The notes beneath the pieces are model-generated. The model had not been told where the DNA came from, ran no database searches, and saw only the letters and a list, made by a program, of their open reading frames with translations. From assembly GCA_947650285.1 (NCBI GenBank), contig CANTFL010000122.1, forward strand, positions 124,001 to 188,000: DNA of 64,000 nt. The letters run 5' to 3'. This document shows positions 46,001 to 59,480 of the stretch, one piece after another. A program made the position numbers and the translations under genes. Every line of letters starts with the position of its first letter. Position 1 is the first letter of the stretch. The stretch is from Hyaloperonospora brassicae. Lineage: Eukaryota; Oomycota; Peronosporomycetes; Peronosporales; Peronosporaceae.

Positions 46001-49000
46001 CTGCTCGAATCGTTTCCCACAAAAACCTTTGATGCCACTTTGATTGAGGTGGTAGCATTTTCTGTAGTGCAACGACGGAAGGACAGGTGACATTGACACT
46101 ACTCACCGACGTCTGAGCCAGCTTCGAGTGTAGTGATGTGGCTCCAAGCAGACGAGCAACAGTCTCGGGAACTTTTTTTGACACGAATGTCACTCCCCTT
46201 CGAACCTCTCGGGATTCGTCCCATTCCATGTCATCGAACGTTAGCCGTGCGGCAGGGACAAGTTGGTTTGCCTGATCTAGTAATACCATTTCTTGTGACG
46301 CAAATGAATCAAGAGCTGACACTAATGATGGCGTGTCCTTCGAGACAATCTCATAGATCTTTAGACATGCTGCAACTTGCGTCGCCCTCAACACTTCGTG
46401 TCGTGGTAGCCTCATGATGGCTTCCAAGTAGTCGACCACAACAAAAGCTTCTTTGGCACCAAAAGAAGCTAGAAGCGATCGCGGGATGATATGCTCGCTT
46501 GGGCAGCAGTACAAAAGCGGCTCAAGGCTGGCGTCCGCCGTCACTGCAATTTGGCACGGGTACGCGAAACTATTACCAGTCCAGATCCACAAAGCATTTG
46601 CCAACTTGCGATACAAAGGTGACACCGTCCACCCCTCTTCGTCCGCCAGTCGATAATCTTCTAAGTCTTCATACATCATATGAACCTCCGATAAAGGAAA
46701 ACGCCAGTTGGGTGAAGGAGGAGACAACAGCAAAGCTTCACTGTCTTTCCTTAGACAGTATTCTTCCCACAGCGCGCCGATTGCCTCGAGCTGCTTTGCA
46801 ACTACGAAAGGGGCTACTTTCTCTTTCCACCCGAATGCGGCCATGAGTTGTTCCGAAGTCAATTCACCGTCCAACACATTCAACGACGACGAGCAAAACC
46901 ACTGTTCAGAACATCATGCCACGAAAAAACAATAGTAAGTTAGGCACGCTCATTTCAGGGTTGATTCATAGCCAGCACGTACCGCGTCTTTAAGCGGGCG
47001 CATGTTCAAGGCACTCGAAAGAAGCTCCCGCTGGCCGCCACTCGAAGCTGAGCTTCTCCATGGCATAGCGGGGTTCGGTGGATCAGCAAGAACTGGCAGC
47101 CACTGGATTTCTTTTAGAGCTGCCACAACTTCCAGTATAGCTTCCTTTCCATCGTGACCATCCTGATCACTCGTCAAATCACTGCGTAAGCTGGACTCCC
47201 CCGTCATGGAATCAAAGTGCTTGTTGACAATCGTGAGCAGACTGTGCGCTTTGAGACAAGCACGGTCCACAGCATCTTCATCGTCCTCTCGATACATCGT
47301 CTCAATAGAATGTGCACTTTCCAGCACCGCGTGACACGATAATCCAGTACGAAGTCCCAGTGACCGGAGAATCTCAACGATGGGCGGGGTCGAAAAAGCG
47401 TGAGCAGGCAGGCTGTTTTCGCCTACCAGCTCACTCAGCTCGCTCACATTGGGATCATGAAGCTGGTTAATTGCTCGAAAGACCCGTTTTCTGGAAGGAA
47501 TGATGGCACGAGTTGACACGATCTCGCGAAATCGAGTGTCATTTCGCTGATGAAACGGAAGCGTTTCGAGCGCACTGATGATCACTGAATCGACCAAGTC
47601 TTCACCTTGTCGATCGAACACTGACAAATGCGGGAAAACGTGATCCAACAAGATTGCCGTGTAGTTCAATTCTTCGATCCCGCAGTCACGAAGGAATTTC
47701 CTCGTTGCTTCGCTATCAGCACGAAAAAAGGAGCCACTAAGAATCCTGATATCGGCCTCCGTGTCCGGTAAATAGCCCCCTCGTCTCAGACTAACGAAAG
47801 ACACACCGTTGTCCTGATCAGCACTAGCGGCAACCGACATTGACTTGCTGTGTACGGGAAATATCGGGAGCTCGAACAGGACTGGCTTGAAGTCTTTTGA
47901 CACAGTATTGTACGCACTTTGCGTGAAAAAATTGCACAGCACTTGTCGATCAGCAGACGTCGCATGAGCAAATATCTCGCCAAAACTTTGCTGTTGATGG
48001 CGATTCTGGTAGCGGCTTAGAGCTGCCAGAAGACCTGTTGAAGTCAGCCTGTGCGCATATTTGTGCGCCAGCAACCACTGCGCACTCCTTTTGCCGCTTA
48101 CGTACGTCGTATCGATAACATAGATGCCCACTTTTGCAAGCGTGTGTTGCAGCTGGTGAAGTTCCTGCGGCGGTAGTGCGGGCGCCTCCAGATGAGGAAG
48201 GACAAGACTAACAGTTGCGCCTAGACAAACCCATCGGTTTTCACCATCGCATGTAACGGGCAATAATGGCCAAGTCGTAAAGGCTTGAGGCAGATGTCCA
48301 ATACTTTGTAACTGAGCCTCCGCATACTTCCACAACAGACGAATCCAATCTTTCTTGTCTTGAGTCACCTTCACCTGAGACGATGGCTGAAAAGTAAACA
48401 CTCCCTCCTCAGTCTTACTCCAACAGTTACCGAGCACGTCGGGTAGAAAGAGGTTCGCGATCGCTTCGAGATTTACCACTCGAAGATTCGTATGCTCGTA
48501 TACAAATGGCACTTGATCAAATAGATCTTTGAATTCGCCACGGACGACATATTGCGGAAAAGCGTCCAAAAGTCGTTCCTCTAAAGCACTCTCGAAACAG
48601 TAGGTCACGTGCAGTCTTTTGCTTTGCAGCTCCAATTCATTGCTTTCCATTTTCATGTCGTCGAAACGAATCTTTTCGAAGTTTCCATCCTTCAGGGGCA
48701 GTATCGGTTGTTGGTCGAGTGCTTCCGCACACAAACTCAGCGAGCCTTTGCAGTCCGACAAGCAAAACTGAACAACTTGTTTGAGAATGTCTGGCTTCAA
48801 ACTAGGTAGGAAGTTTCCCTGTCCCGTCAGCTGCCGAAAGAAAGCAGGCGTCATCACTCCGTAGACTGCATGAACTTGAACCAATACGCTGTGCAGGGCC
48901 GCCGGAATATGCACCGTCACCAGTGACGCGGCATGCAGGGCAGCTTCGAGGACTTTCCAATTGTCAAGAGTATCATCAACCAAAACACAGGCGCTGGGAG

Positions 49001-52000
49001 CGACAGATCTTTCAGAAACCTCCACAGCTGCGTGATCCATCAGTTGAGTCGCGGACGCAAAAAACATCGGCTGGTCTTTCATAATTCGAAAGAGCTCGAG
49101 GGCGATGGCATCCCATGGAATGGTCGGTACGTTTGTGGGAAAAAACGAAAAATACTGAGAGCGATTCTCACACATGGCTTTCGCTTTTAGTAGAAAAGTC
49201 AAATACGCAGGAGCAACCGCATCTACTAATAGATTTAAATTCCACTCGGAGCGCAACTTTCCGTCGCCGCTCATGTCATCGCCTGTCCAAATATCGCGCC
49301 GATTCGAGGACAGCTCGAAGTAACCATTGATGTGAACGGGCAAACCAACTCGTACCGGAAGGGGCAAAAAACAGAATGCTCGCCCTTCAATAGCAACTCC
49401 ATCAACGCGACCAGCAATGCCAACCCAAGGAATTAGCTTCAACGACTCGTTTTCAGCGGCGCAAGCCATCTCGCGAGCTTTTCCGCCACCAATTTGGTTA
49501 CACACCAAATACTTTTCAACAGTCTCGTCCATCTGATTCTCTTCTTCTGCTTCCACCGTTTGAGTCTCAAGATTCCTTTGCTCGCCACTAAACCGATCGA
49601 ATAAGATCGCCAACTCCTTTCGATGCAATCGCCGAATGCGTAGCACCTGGGTCACCGAAGGTAGCTTATCTGCGGGTGTGGATTGCAAACGCGCGTAGAA
49701 CTCTCTCTTAGCGGTTAGCCCCGGCACACCGGCTGCATTTCCCGAAACTTCGTCATGTTGCATAAATCGATCAATGCCCCGCCACGACTCACCACGATCT
49801 TCTTCAGGTACTTCCGCACCGTAGAGAAGCGTGGGTGACTGGCCGATCTCTGATTGAAGATATATCTCCACTTTGCGAACGTTTCGGAGAAATAACATCG
49901 AGTCAATGATCGATCCCTGAAAGCTTTTGAACAATTCCACAATCTCGCTATGAGAGTAGCCCCGACGCTTGATTTCACTGGACTCTGCAAGAGTATTATT
50001 TCGAAGCGGGAATCGAAACAAAGTCCCCTTGTAATGCTGCTCCAAATCACATCCAAATACATCCTTGTACGGTGCAAACTGGTCCGGAAACTGTCTCACG
50101 ATGCTGGATTGTGCAAAACGAATCTTGATTCCTGGGTTGGCAGCTGAAATTCCAGGCAAATGGGTGGCATGAGGATCAAACATAACTACGACATTCAAAA
50201 CGATCAAGCGTAGTGTGTTAGTACTCCCAATAGACCGACATGTACACCTGAACTAAGAACACGTCCATATCTTTGATGACCCACCAATAGACTTGGCCGA
50301 AACAATTGAAGGCAGGTCCGTGAAATGGTACACCGAGTTGAATCCTAGTCCAAACCGTCCCGTTGTAGCTGCACGTTGCAGTTTGCTGGCTTGACCAATG
50401 CGGGCAAGGTTGATGAAATCCCCATCGCTGAACTCAGCATCGTTGTACTGTTCGACGCAAAACATAGATCGAGTTAAGAACGGTGGCGCAGCCAAAACAG
50501 AAGCTAGGGACTTACGCAAAATAATGAAGGCCCCTGCCACTTTGCCATGGCTGGACTCAACAAGGACGAAGTTCCGTATGAACAGCTATTGTACAGCACG
50601 CACACGCGAGTTGCCCCCGCGTCATCCGCGTTCTGAATGAGCTCGCTGATGATGTTTGGTCCGTCAGGATATTGCTCCAATATGTGCGCAATCCGCTTTG
50701 TCAGCACTTCCGTCTGACCAAATGCCTCCACACCACCCTCACTGCTAATTGACATCGCCTCATGACAGCTTTCATTCAACAACTGGCTCCGCAAGGAACA
50801 AGAACCAATTTTCGCAGCTACGTCATTTGAAATCTTAGGGTGGATAAATTTTGTAGATCTCTGTGAAGTTTCGCTGTCACACTTCTGCAGCCAAGGAGCG
50901 TCGTCATATGTTAAGTTTGCTGCAAATTCAAGGACGCCATTTCGATCAGGAGCATAAATTTCGTGATCGGAGTGATGCTGTAGCGTATCACTGATCAATT
51001 GGATCAACCCAATCACCATTGCCAACTTATCAGCTGTGAGAGGAGCAGCTTTCGCATTGTCGTCACCAATCGTCGTCGCCCCAGCCAAACATTCGTTGCG
51101 CATCGCTCCGAGAACATGCACATAGTCTGCGAGAGAAAACCGTTCTCGGACGCCAATCGCTTTCAAGAACGGTCGAAAATGAAGCAGTTCATTAGGGATC
51201 GTATACAAATAGGGCTCAGCATTTACAACAGCCGCTGTTGCCACATTGCTTGCCGAGACGAAGCGGTTCCCGACCCACACGTATTCGCCATTTCCTGACA
51301 GAATTCTTAGCACCGAATTGCGGTGTTTACCTTGCTTCGTCTCAAAAAAAGTCGATAGAAGCCGGTATATGCTGTAAACTGCCGATCTGACCATATGGGT
51401 ATCCTCATCACTCATGGCTGTTGAATCCAGAGTAGTATCGCGTCGTGGGCCCCGGTTATGATACATGCGTGATATCTCCTTTAGCTGAGCTGCAATCGTG
51501 TCGATCGGAGGAGACTTATCCCACCCCATTATGTTTCGCAGTACATCCGAATGTACCGTGCACTTTATTATGTAAAACTGTGATGAGCAGAGCCACGAAT
51601 GGTTTTTTGGACGGGATTGCAGCGGGGACGCAACAATTACCTGCTGTTCTTGGTTGTACCATGGTGCTGCAGAATGCGGCTTCTCCTCGCACACTGGGAT
51701 CCAGGCAATGAGTCCTAATTTGGCTTTGAAATCGTCAATCTCGGCCTCCTCGATTGCTTGCTTCTCCACAGCTTCTGCGGTAGGCACGACGATATCGCGT
51801 GGTGCATCATGTCCACGCAAACGGTCGTGACCCAAAACGTTTCGCAAAAAGCGAATGCCCTTGACCTTTTTACCTTTCGTTGTACAAGTCTGCACTTGCA
51901 TTTGGAGCGGTGACGGAGTCACCAGTTGGTCCATGTGCGTGTTCACATATTGGAACAAGTTCGCGGAACGTACGCGTAGCTTCTTACACATTTCATCGAA

Positions 52001-55000
52001 CGCAGCAACTTGGTCAACGTTGGCACTAGCTGTCGAAATCTCTGTTTGCTTATCTTCCAACGAAACAGCTAGCGACAAAATGGACCGACGCGACAAAGCA
52101 CGCTGCAGGCCAATCGATCTCAGCGCAGAAAGAGGCCGTGGGTCTTGAAGCTCAAGGGCTGGGAAAAATGACTCGTCCATTAATTCGGCAAACTCATCGA
52201 TCTCAGGGTCGTACAAGTCGTTAATTGACTTGGTGCCTCCTGTCATTGTCGGAAAAATTGCCGCAGTCTCGATGACATTTAGCAAATCGCCGTCACTGTC
52301 CTCTCCTAGCAGAACAGGTAGTTCCACCAAGAGCTCGTAGACGAACTTGACGCGTGTTTTGGGCTTGACATAGTTGATACGAGGAATGAGGTGCTTTGCA
52401 AAAAAAGTCACTCGTGAAATCTGTCGAACACCAATATGCGACAGAAAACTTGCCAACAAGACATCACCTTCGCTCACATGTACAAAATTGTCATGGAGAA
52501 ATTCGAGAGCAGTGCCCACACAAAACATTGGTTCCAGACGTCGCGCCTTGAGCCCCGCAACTGAAACAAACGCGGGAGAAACCCCGCTGTCCATACTTTC
52601 AAAATTATCGTAGCCGTCTACCAATCGAACGTCGGGCTCGTCGGCGCAAGTAGCATCGCGAAACCCCGGCAGAATTGGCAAATTGCAGCAAATGTGCTTG
52701 AGGTTCGGCCCGATCTCTTCAACTACGGCGGATATCAAAAATCGAAGCAGGTGCTCGCGATCCGAACTATCGGTGTTTCCAAACATCTCACTTACACGTG
52801 TCGGTATCCCTCCTTCACCGATGACCTTTTCAATACACGACAGCACACCGACAGCAGTAGGTTGATGGATATACTGCCACACGTCTGGATTCGGTTGGAA
52901 TGAGGCAAACAACTCTGGTAGTAGTAAACGGACTTGTAGCTTATGCAAGCACCGGAGGCAACCATCAGGTATGCATTCGACACTCAACACACCTGCTGAA
53001 AGACTCAATTGCACTAGCATATCGGATGACGTTGGGACAATTGGCCACTTCTCCTTGAATGCAGAGAGATGCTTGCTTTTGCCAATATACTCCCAGAGGC
53101 GCCGAAACCATTCTTCGTTTGGCTCATCTCCGCCAGTCCAAGGCACCGATGGCTTCCCAAACCACGCTGCTGGCAAGACCATTGCCAGCATATCTTCAAA
53201 CCCTTGGTAGTCCAGTTTTTGCACATTGAGGGTTTTTCCTGCTGTGTCGGACGAAAGAAGATTCATACCACTTTGCGATAAAGTTTCAACACTCACAAGA
53301 TAACCACGCGCTTTCTCCAGTAATGTTAATTCCTCTCGACTAGGAATGAAGTACGTTACAGCGGCGCCTTCACGACACACTACCGATGGATTGGGGTTCT
53401 GAAGTAACCAATCTAGCGCAGTTTTCATACCGTCTTCACCCGCGACCACAAGCGCGTGAATAGCGTGTTGTCGCGAAAAACCCATTGAATGCAAGTATGC
53501 AAGTCCAGCAGGATCAAATCCGGGGCGGCTTTCAAATTTCCGAAGTGTGCCATCGGCGACAGGGAGAAAATTTACACCAACAAGAGCATTTAAACGGGCT
53601 GGCTGAAGATCGCTCAGCATGAAGCCCAACAAGCATTTGATAGCTTCTCGATTACCAGCATGGCAAGAATGCTTTGCTTTGTACGCCTCTCGCACGGTCT
53701 GCGGTCCAGCGTATGACGAAATCGTGGTTGTTTTAATCAACACGCGCTCTTGATCTTCTGTCAAGTTCCTGACAACAGGGAAACCGTCGTCAACCATCGA
53801 CTGCTCGATCTGCTTTGAGCTCGAGTTGGCGCTGCTGAAGACCATACTTTCTGCAGGAGACACCCACCGACCACTTTCGACGTCACTGTACAAACACGGC
53901 TTGTCGCGAATCAACGAAAGGAATGCAGAAGCCAGCGTGTCCCAAGGTGCTGGCGGGAAAGTTTGTGGCAACAGCTGGACGTGCTGATCAGGATTCATGA
54001 GTTGTGTACTAGCCAGGTGCAGGATTGCCCGAGCATAGCACGGTGCAATCACATCACGAAGTAGCGCAATGTTCCACCGAGCTCGAAGCAGCCCTTCTCC
54101 ACTTAACCCCTCACCAAACCAAATGTCGCGACGATTCGACGACAGCTCAAAGTACCCGTTGACCTGATTGAAGTCACCAAATAGTTCGTTAGTTCGTCAA
54201 AGTTGCGCAGATCAATCATGATATATGGTCCTTACATGCACAGGTAAGTGCGTATGCGCTGGCAAGGGCAAGAAACAGAAAGCCAGGCCAGACGCAGCAC
54301 GAATCGTGGAATCGGCATTCGATGAAACAGCTACTCCACCCCATGGTATCAGACGCTGATCGACATTGGCTGGATTGCATGCGATCTTGGAGCATTCCCC
54401 ACCACCGAGCTGATTCGTGATAAAGTAATCGTGCTCCTTGGACATATGTGTAGCACCATTGCGAGCTATGATTTTCAATGGGTAGTCATGCAAAGTTCCT
54501 GTGGTGAATAAACAGACATCGGTGAGTACATGAGTGTTGGTATCGTTAAGTTTTGCAGCAGCGCAACACTACCTTCAGCAGAGAAATTCCGGCTGGATTG
54601 GGCGGAAAAGGCCACGCTAGTATAGCGTAAGGACCGCTTCAGTCGAACCTCTGACGTCATGTCATTGATCAATGCTTCCTGCACGATGACAGGGGACTTT
54701 TCGTCCAAACGCCACTCCCAAATCGAAATTTTGCACACGTTACGCAAAAACAGCAGTACAATCGGCAATGTATCTGCAAATTCTTCGAGCATTTCTGCCG
54801 TTTGTGCAGGCGTCTGGGCACGGTTTGACAGCCTGCTCCGCTGAGCTTGCTCTTTGGTTCGTAGCGAAAGGCGAAAAATTGTCCCCTACGAAAAAAGTAA
54901 CGAGTTGGTGCAACGCAACACTTAGTCACATTGGGAGGATGAGGGTAGAGAACGCAGCAAATTGCCCTACAACGAACGGCTCAGCAAAATTGCACCCGAA

Positions 55001-56003
55001 ACATCGGAACGGTGATACTTGGTCAGGAAAGTTGTTCACAAGTTCGGGGTGCGCAATGTAGTCAATCATTTTGCCTGGATTGCTTGGGTTGACGTTTGGC
55101 AAATGACAAGCCTGTACAATCAGGGACGTTACATAGCGGGAACAATACGACAGATTGTCATTCCAGCCTTGACTTGTTCCTCAGCCAAACGGATGGGCTC
55201 GACGCACCTGAGGGTCGAAGAAAACTAGTTGCCGACCGCTGACAAACGAAGGTAGATCGGTCAAGTGATATACTATGTAAGTACAAGAGAGCGAGCGCGC
55301 AAGCGGCCACGTTATCTAGCTTAGGTTATTGATGTCAGCCCGATGAAACCGCAGAAAAGTGGACGTACCAGAATTGAAACCAACACCAAAGCGTCCAGTC
55401 TTCCACCCCATCGACTCGTCCTTTTTGAGCGAGTTACCAATGCGCTACAAGTACAAAGTCGTAAACAACAATCCAGTATGATGACATGCGGTAAGCCACG
55501 TCAGGCAGACAGCCCAAAGTTTCGTCCCATTCTTACCTGGATCGACTGCAAATCGGCGTCAGTGAAGGTGGCATTATTATGCACCAGAAGGGCCGGGCCT
55601 GCGACGAATGAAAAACACATACGACACTTGTTAGTTATCGTTGTCTCGACCTTTTGTTTGGGCTACACACAGGTCTTGACGAACCCTGGAACGGCCCAAG
55701 CTTCTCGTACGCGAGCCCCGTTGATGCATGCTGGCGATAGTCCAGACAGAAATTCACCTCCGTAGCCCCCGCATCGTCGGCATTCTGCACCATTTCCTTG
55801 AACATCGACGTGCCCTCTACGCAGCGTCAGCGTGTCAGGAGGAAGAGAGATCGACAGCCGTTTGTTAGGAGAACTGGGGGCTCTTGTGCGCTCGTCAAGA
55901 GGTAGCGCGTACCAGGATAATTGCGCAAGATCTCGCGGATACGGACTGTCAGGTCGATCTTCTGGCCGAAGTCATCACCGAAGTACACGTTTGCGTCGGC
56001 CAT
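40067..56003 (-). CDS. giant sacsin-like protein with HSP90-type ATPase domains and C-terminal RING finger
   Basis: Likely a chaperone-ubiquitin ligase hybrid. Exons, 5' to 3': 56003-55913, 55816-55685, 55598-55537, 55444-55369, 55272-55208, 55111-54971, 54885-54573, 54498-54236, 54163-50516, 50447-50285, 50185-46983, 46901-44742, 44658 (or 44676)-44530, 44470-40067. All junctions keep frame; introns are 59-99 bp; about 4,950 residues. Repeat 1 starts FGQKIDLTVRIREILRNYP, with KEMVQNADDAGAT (Asn42, Asp45) and GRFGVGFNS (112-120). Repeat 2 has SELIQNADDAGAT (1554-1566) and GRFGLGF (1627). Repeat 3 has WETIRAAEQLGGT near 3014, lacking the Asn and Asp. A Gly-rich module precedes a coiled coil and a C3HC4 RING (CAVC...CGHVYC...CPIC), 13 residues before the end. 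Plant sacsin homologues also end in a RING; animal sacsin has a J domain instead. The acceptor of exon 13 is unsure. Confidence 0.9.
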
Positions 56004-59000
56004 ATTGCAGAAGACCGAGTGCGGTGCGCAGGACGAACGAAACGTGTGCGTGTTCAGTATTGTATCAATGACCTGCGGGTGTGCCGACTTTTTCGTCTTT
56101 GCTTGTTTGGCAGCAAACGAAAAGCTAGAAACAGGTACGTAGTCCAAGACGTCTATTTTGAAGTTTGGAAATCTGGCAAGGAATACGACGACGGAGAACG
56201 CTAAGGGCAGCAGGTAAAAAAGGAAGGGTAAAAACAGAAGGCACCAAATAATCACAATACTAAGAAATATATCAGGACAAACGATAATAAAATGCACGAC
56301 GAGATAGAAATAGTAAAGGGGTACGAAGAGTACATTGGGATGAAGCGATGATTATGCATCACGCGATAGAAATATGAAAGAGTGGCAAAAAAACAAAAAA
56401 CAAATGCAGTAGAACGTAGACTATACGCTCAGACATTGTACAATCATTCACGAGTTGGGGATCGTACAAAAAGATAGAATGTGGCGCGGTCGATGATATT
56501 CGTACAAACGTCGTGGCAATAGAAAAGGGCATATCGCATCTAAGATTATACTGTGGAGTCACGTCGATTTTCGTACCCGTTGACAACTTGCGAAAACACA
56601 TTAGGGAATAAACGACTTGCATATTCATTGTAATGACCGTCTATGACGCCTTCATCCGTATCTGTGTCAGCGCATAGAAATGGCCTTTGTCAAGAATGTC
56701 GCTGATCAGTTGTCAGTTTACCGACCTATACGTTTGATGTGAACCGAGAGAGACGAGGCACCTATGCTGCTAAGTATAATGTCCCCAACCGGGGATAGCA
56801 ATACTGCATTCATCTTGGCAGCTTCCCGACACCGCGGTCCAGATCGACGCCACGTTCACTACCGCTATTGGCATGGTCATTGTGGCACCATAACGCCTCA
56901 CCAGCATCTTGCGCTGGTCCGCGCGTTTCACTCTTTGCAGGTCTGCGAGCACGCGTCATTTATCAAAAGCAACAGAATAAACGCATCCATGACGTGCAGC
57001 CGGTTGCTTTATCTTCAATTGTACGACCTTTCAGCAGCATGAGGCGACAGACGCATGGAGCAGCACGTCAAAAGTGCTTCTCGCCGATTGTTGTTTGTCC
57101 GGGGAAGCAAACGTATCCTCAAAGCTATGATACTCAGACGCAATAACAAGTGAAAAGCCGACTCTGCAGTGTCAAAAGACAGCATAGAACGCTTGCATAT
57201 ATCTGTCAGTCACGAACGATCTAGAAAGAAAAAATCGTCATTCGTATCTTTATAACAGTAAATATTTGACACCACCATCATATCACCATACTAGAAAGTT
57301 GGCGCTACCATCATCATAAGCATTACCACCTGACATGCTGGCGATACCAGCGGCATATGCTGGCGACGCAAGCATTACAGATGTAGAGCTCTCACAGCAC
57401 AGTCGTAAGATGCATCCTCCTAATACATATGATTCATTCCCAATCGTACCTTCGCCGGCAGAGGCTCCTCTCCAGCACAAACCCTGTAACACACACCACA
57501 CCCCAACTGCGGGCGTGTCATGTTGTTGTCTAAAAGCTTGCTAGCCACAGTCTTCATGTTGTTCGCTATCAACGACGACCTGACGTTGTCGGTCAGGCCG
57601 AATGGATTTGTAATCCTCAGCATACTGCGCGGAGTCTCTATGTCCAGGAAGATAATCTTGCGATCAAATGACTTGCATGCATTTGTATGATCTCTCGCAT
57701 AAACATTCGTAAGCCGCTGCGAGCTCTCGGATTGTTGTCTTCTTTTGCTGCTAAATTTGCTCGTCGTCTTTTGCTGCGTGAAGCCATTTTAAGCCATCCT
57801 CCACAGTTTTGTACAATGACTCTTCACTGCTTTTTTGTTGTCCAACTTTATGACACCGCAGAAGGGACAGTTGCATGTGCACCAACCATATCGGACCAGT
57901 TGAAGCTGAATGGAAGAGATTATAGGATCGTGGTATCACAGAAGAAGGAATGGACGACACCGTGGGATTACGCTTGAAGCGTCAGGAACCTGCTTCCCTC
58001 ACATAGTGGTTGTCGCTGGAACAAGTGGAATTGTTAGTAATTGTCGAGGTAACAGACAAATACAGTGTGACGAGACACGTGAATTACGAATGAATGATGT
58101 TGGGTATACGTTGTCGATTGTCAAGATATGTGTACGTGTTATGTGTATTCAGGATGCATTCTTCCAATTTTTGTGTGTCTTCTTCCATCTTGCAATGTAC
58201 TTTTTATCGTCATCACTTTGTAATCAAGTTGGATCTATTAACGAAATGAGCTAGCGCCAGGTATTTTCGTAACGAAGCTGACTTTGTACTCATTTATCGT
58301 GCAGCAGTATTGTTCCTTAATGATGCACGATATTGTATTTCACATTAAGGCGACAGAAGAAGCAGTGATGATATTAGTATAAACTGACGTACAATGAGAC
58401 AGCACCAGACCGAATTTCGAGTTATCTCAGTCAAGAGCTTGCGCAAAGTACATACATCTGGATATTTTGAATGTTTTGGAATAGCGTTTTTCTTCTTGAA
58501 GTATGGTACCTGCATGCTGGCAAGTATTTTTCACGCGAGAATGGTATTATGACGTATTCCAGGGCATCCGAAGCAAATGTAAGGTCTCTTTGAAAAACAC
58601 AGATTGATGTGACGACATGAGCCCGTTCAAGACGTTGACGCTAAGTTAATTGTTGAGATGAACAAAGATCTGATTGGATTATCGTCAGTAGTGCTATCCA
58701 ATGAATAGCAATTGACAAGCGCGCGCAATGAGTGGTGACCATGTTGTATGCATATTGGAAGTACGAAGAAGCATGTAGCAAACGCAAGAAAATACATCGT
58801 ATAATCGATTTATATGAATTATGCACCGCAAGATGATGATACGAGTAAGTGCTCCGCTGATTTATACTACACGACCGAAAACACACATGTTCAAAATTGT
58901 ATCGATGCGTTTACGCAAATTCTTCGCATTCCCCTCATACTACGTCAATTAGGACCCTCATCATCATTTCTTGTCAACAGTCATTTGAAAAAAGAAAAGA

Positions 59001-59480
59001 AAGGTGAGCTGACGCTTTGAGCGTGATCTGAAGTATTGCTAACGTTCAATTTAATGTCCACGTTGCCCCTTACTCTCATCGAGAAACTTATGGTTTGACA
59101 TTGTGAGAATGTGCAGCTTTTGTCTTTGGGGTAGATTGATACTGAAATAAGATGACATAGCGCCGTGTTACATGGCGCGTACACAAATCGGCGTAAGATC
59201 GCTACGGTAAGACCCGATGCAGCAAGAGATCGTGGATAGCTGCGGCAATGACTGAGGTCGATATCGTAGATTGCGTGTACACTCGATGACACATAAGGTG
59301 GACTGCGCGCTACCAATACACGCAATGCTGATGAGTTGCTACGGCCGCCACACATAGGGGCTGCTTTTGGTGGTGTTGTTGGTGGTGTTAGTGGTGATCT
59401 GTTTTTATTGTAGCATGGATGCCATGATATTGATGCAATATTGCTATCTGTAGCGCGGAGGACATGATACATGTAAGCAA
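56004..59480. other. intergenic region, no supportable gene
   Basis: The left end holds the sacsin-like gene's promoter. A minus-strand frame from about 57795 to 57420 stays open for ~125 codons (including KIIFLDIETPRSMLRITNPF) but has no family match I recognise and no clear start. A minus frame at 58981-59472 (163 codons) also lacks domain character. The rest is AT-rich. Confidence 0.4.

Noticed and set aside
58981..59472. 163-codon minus-strand open frame
   Set aside because: No domain, repetitive S/P/T content from a GGTGGT-type repeat, no supporting context.
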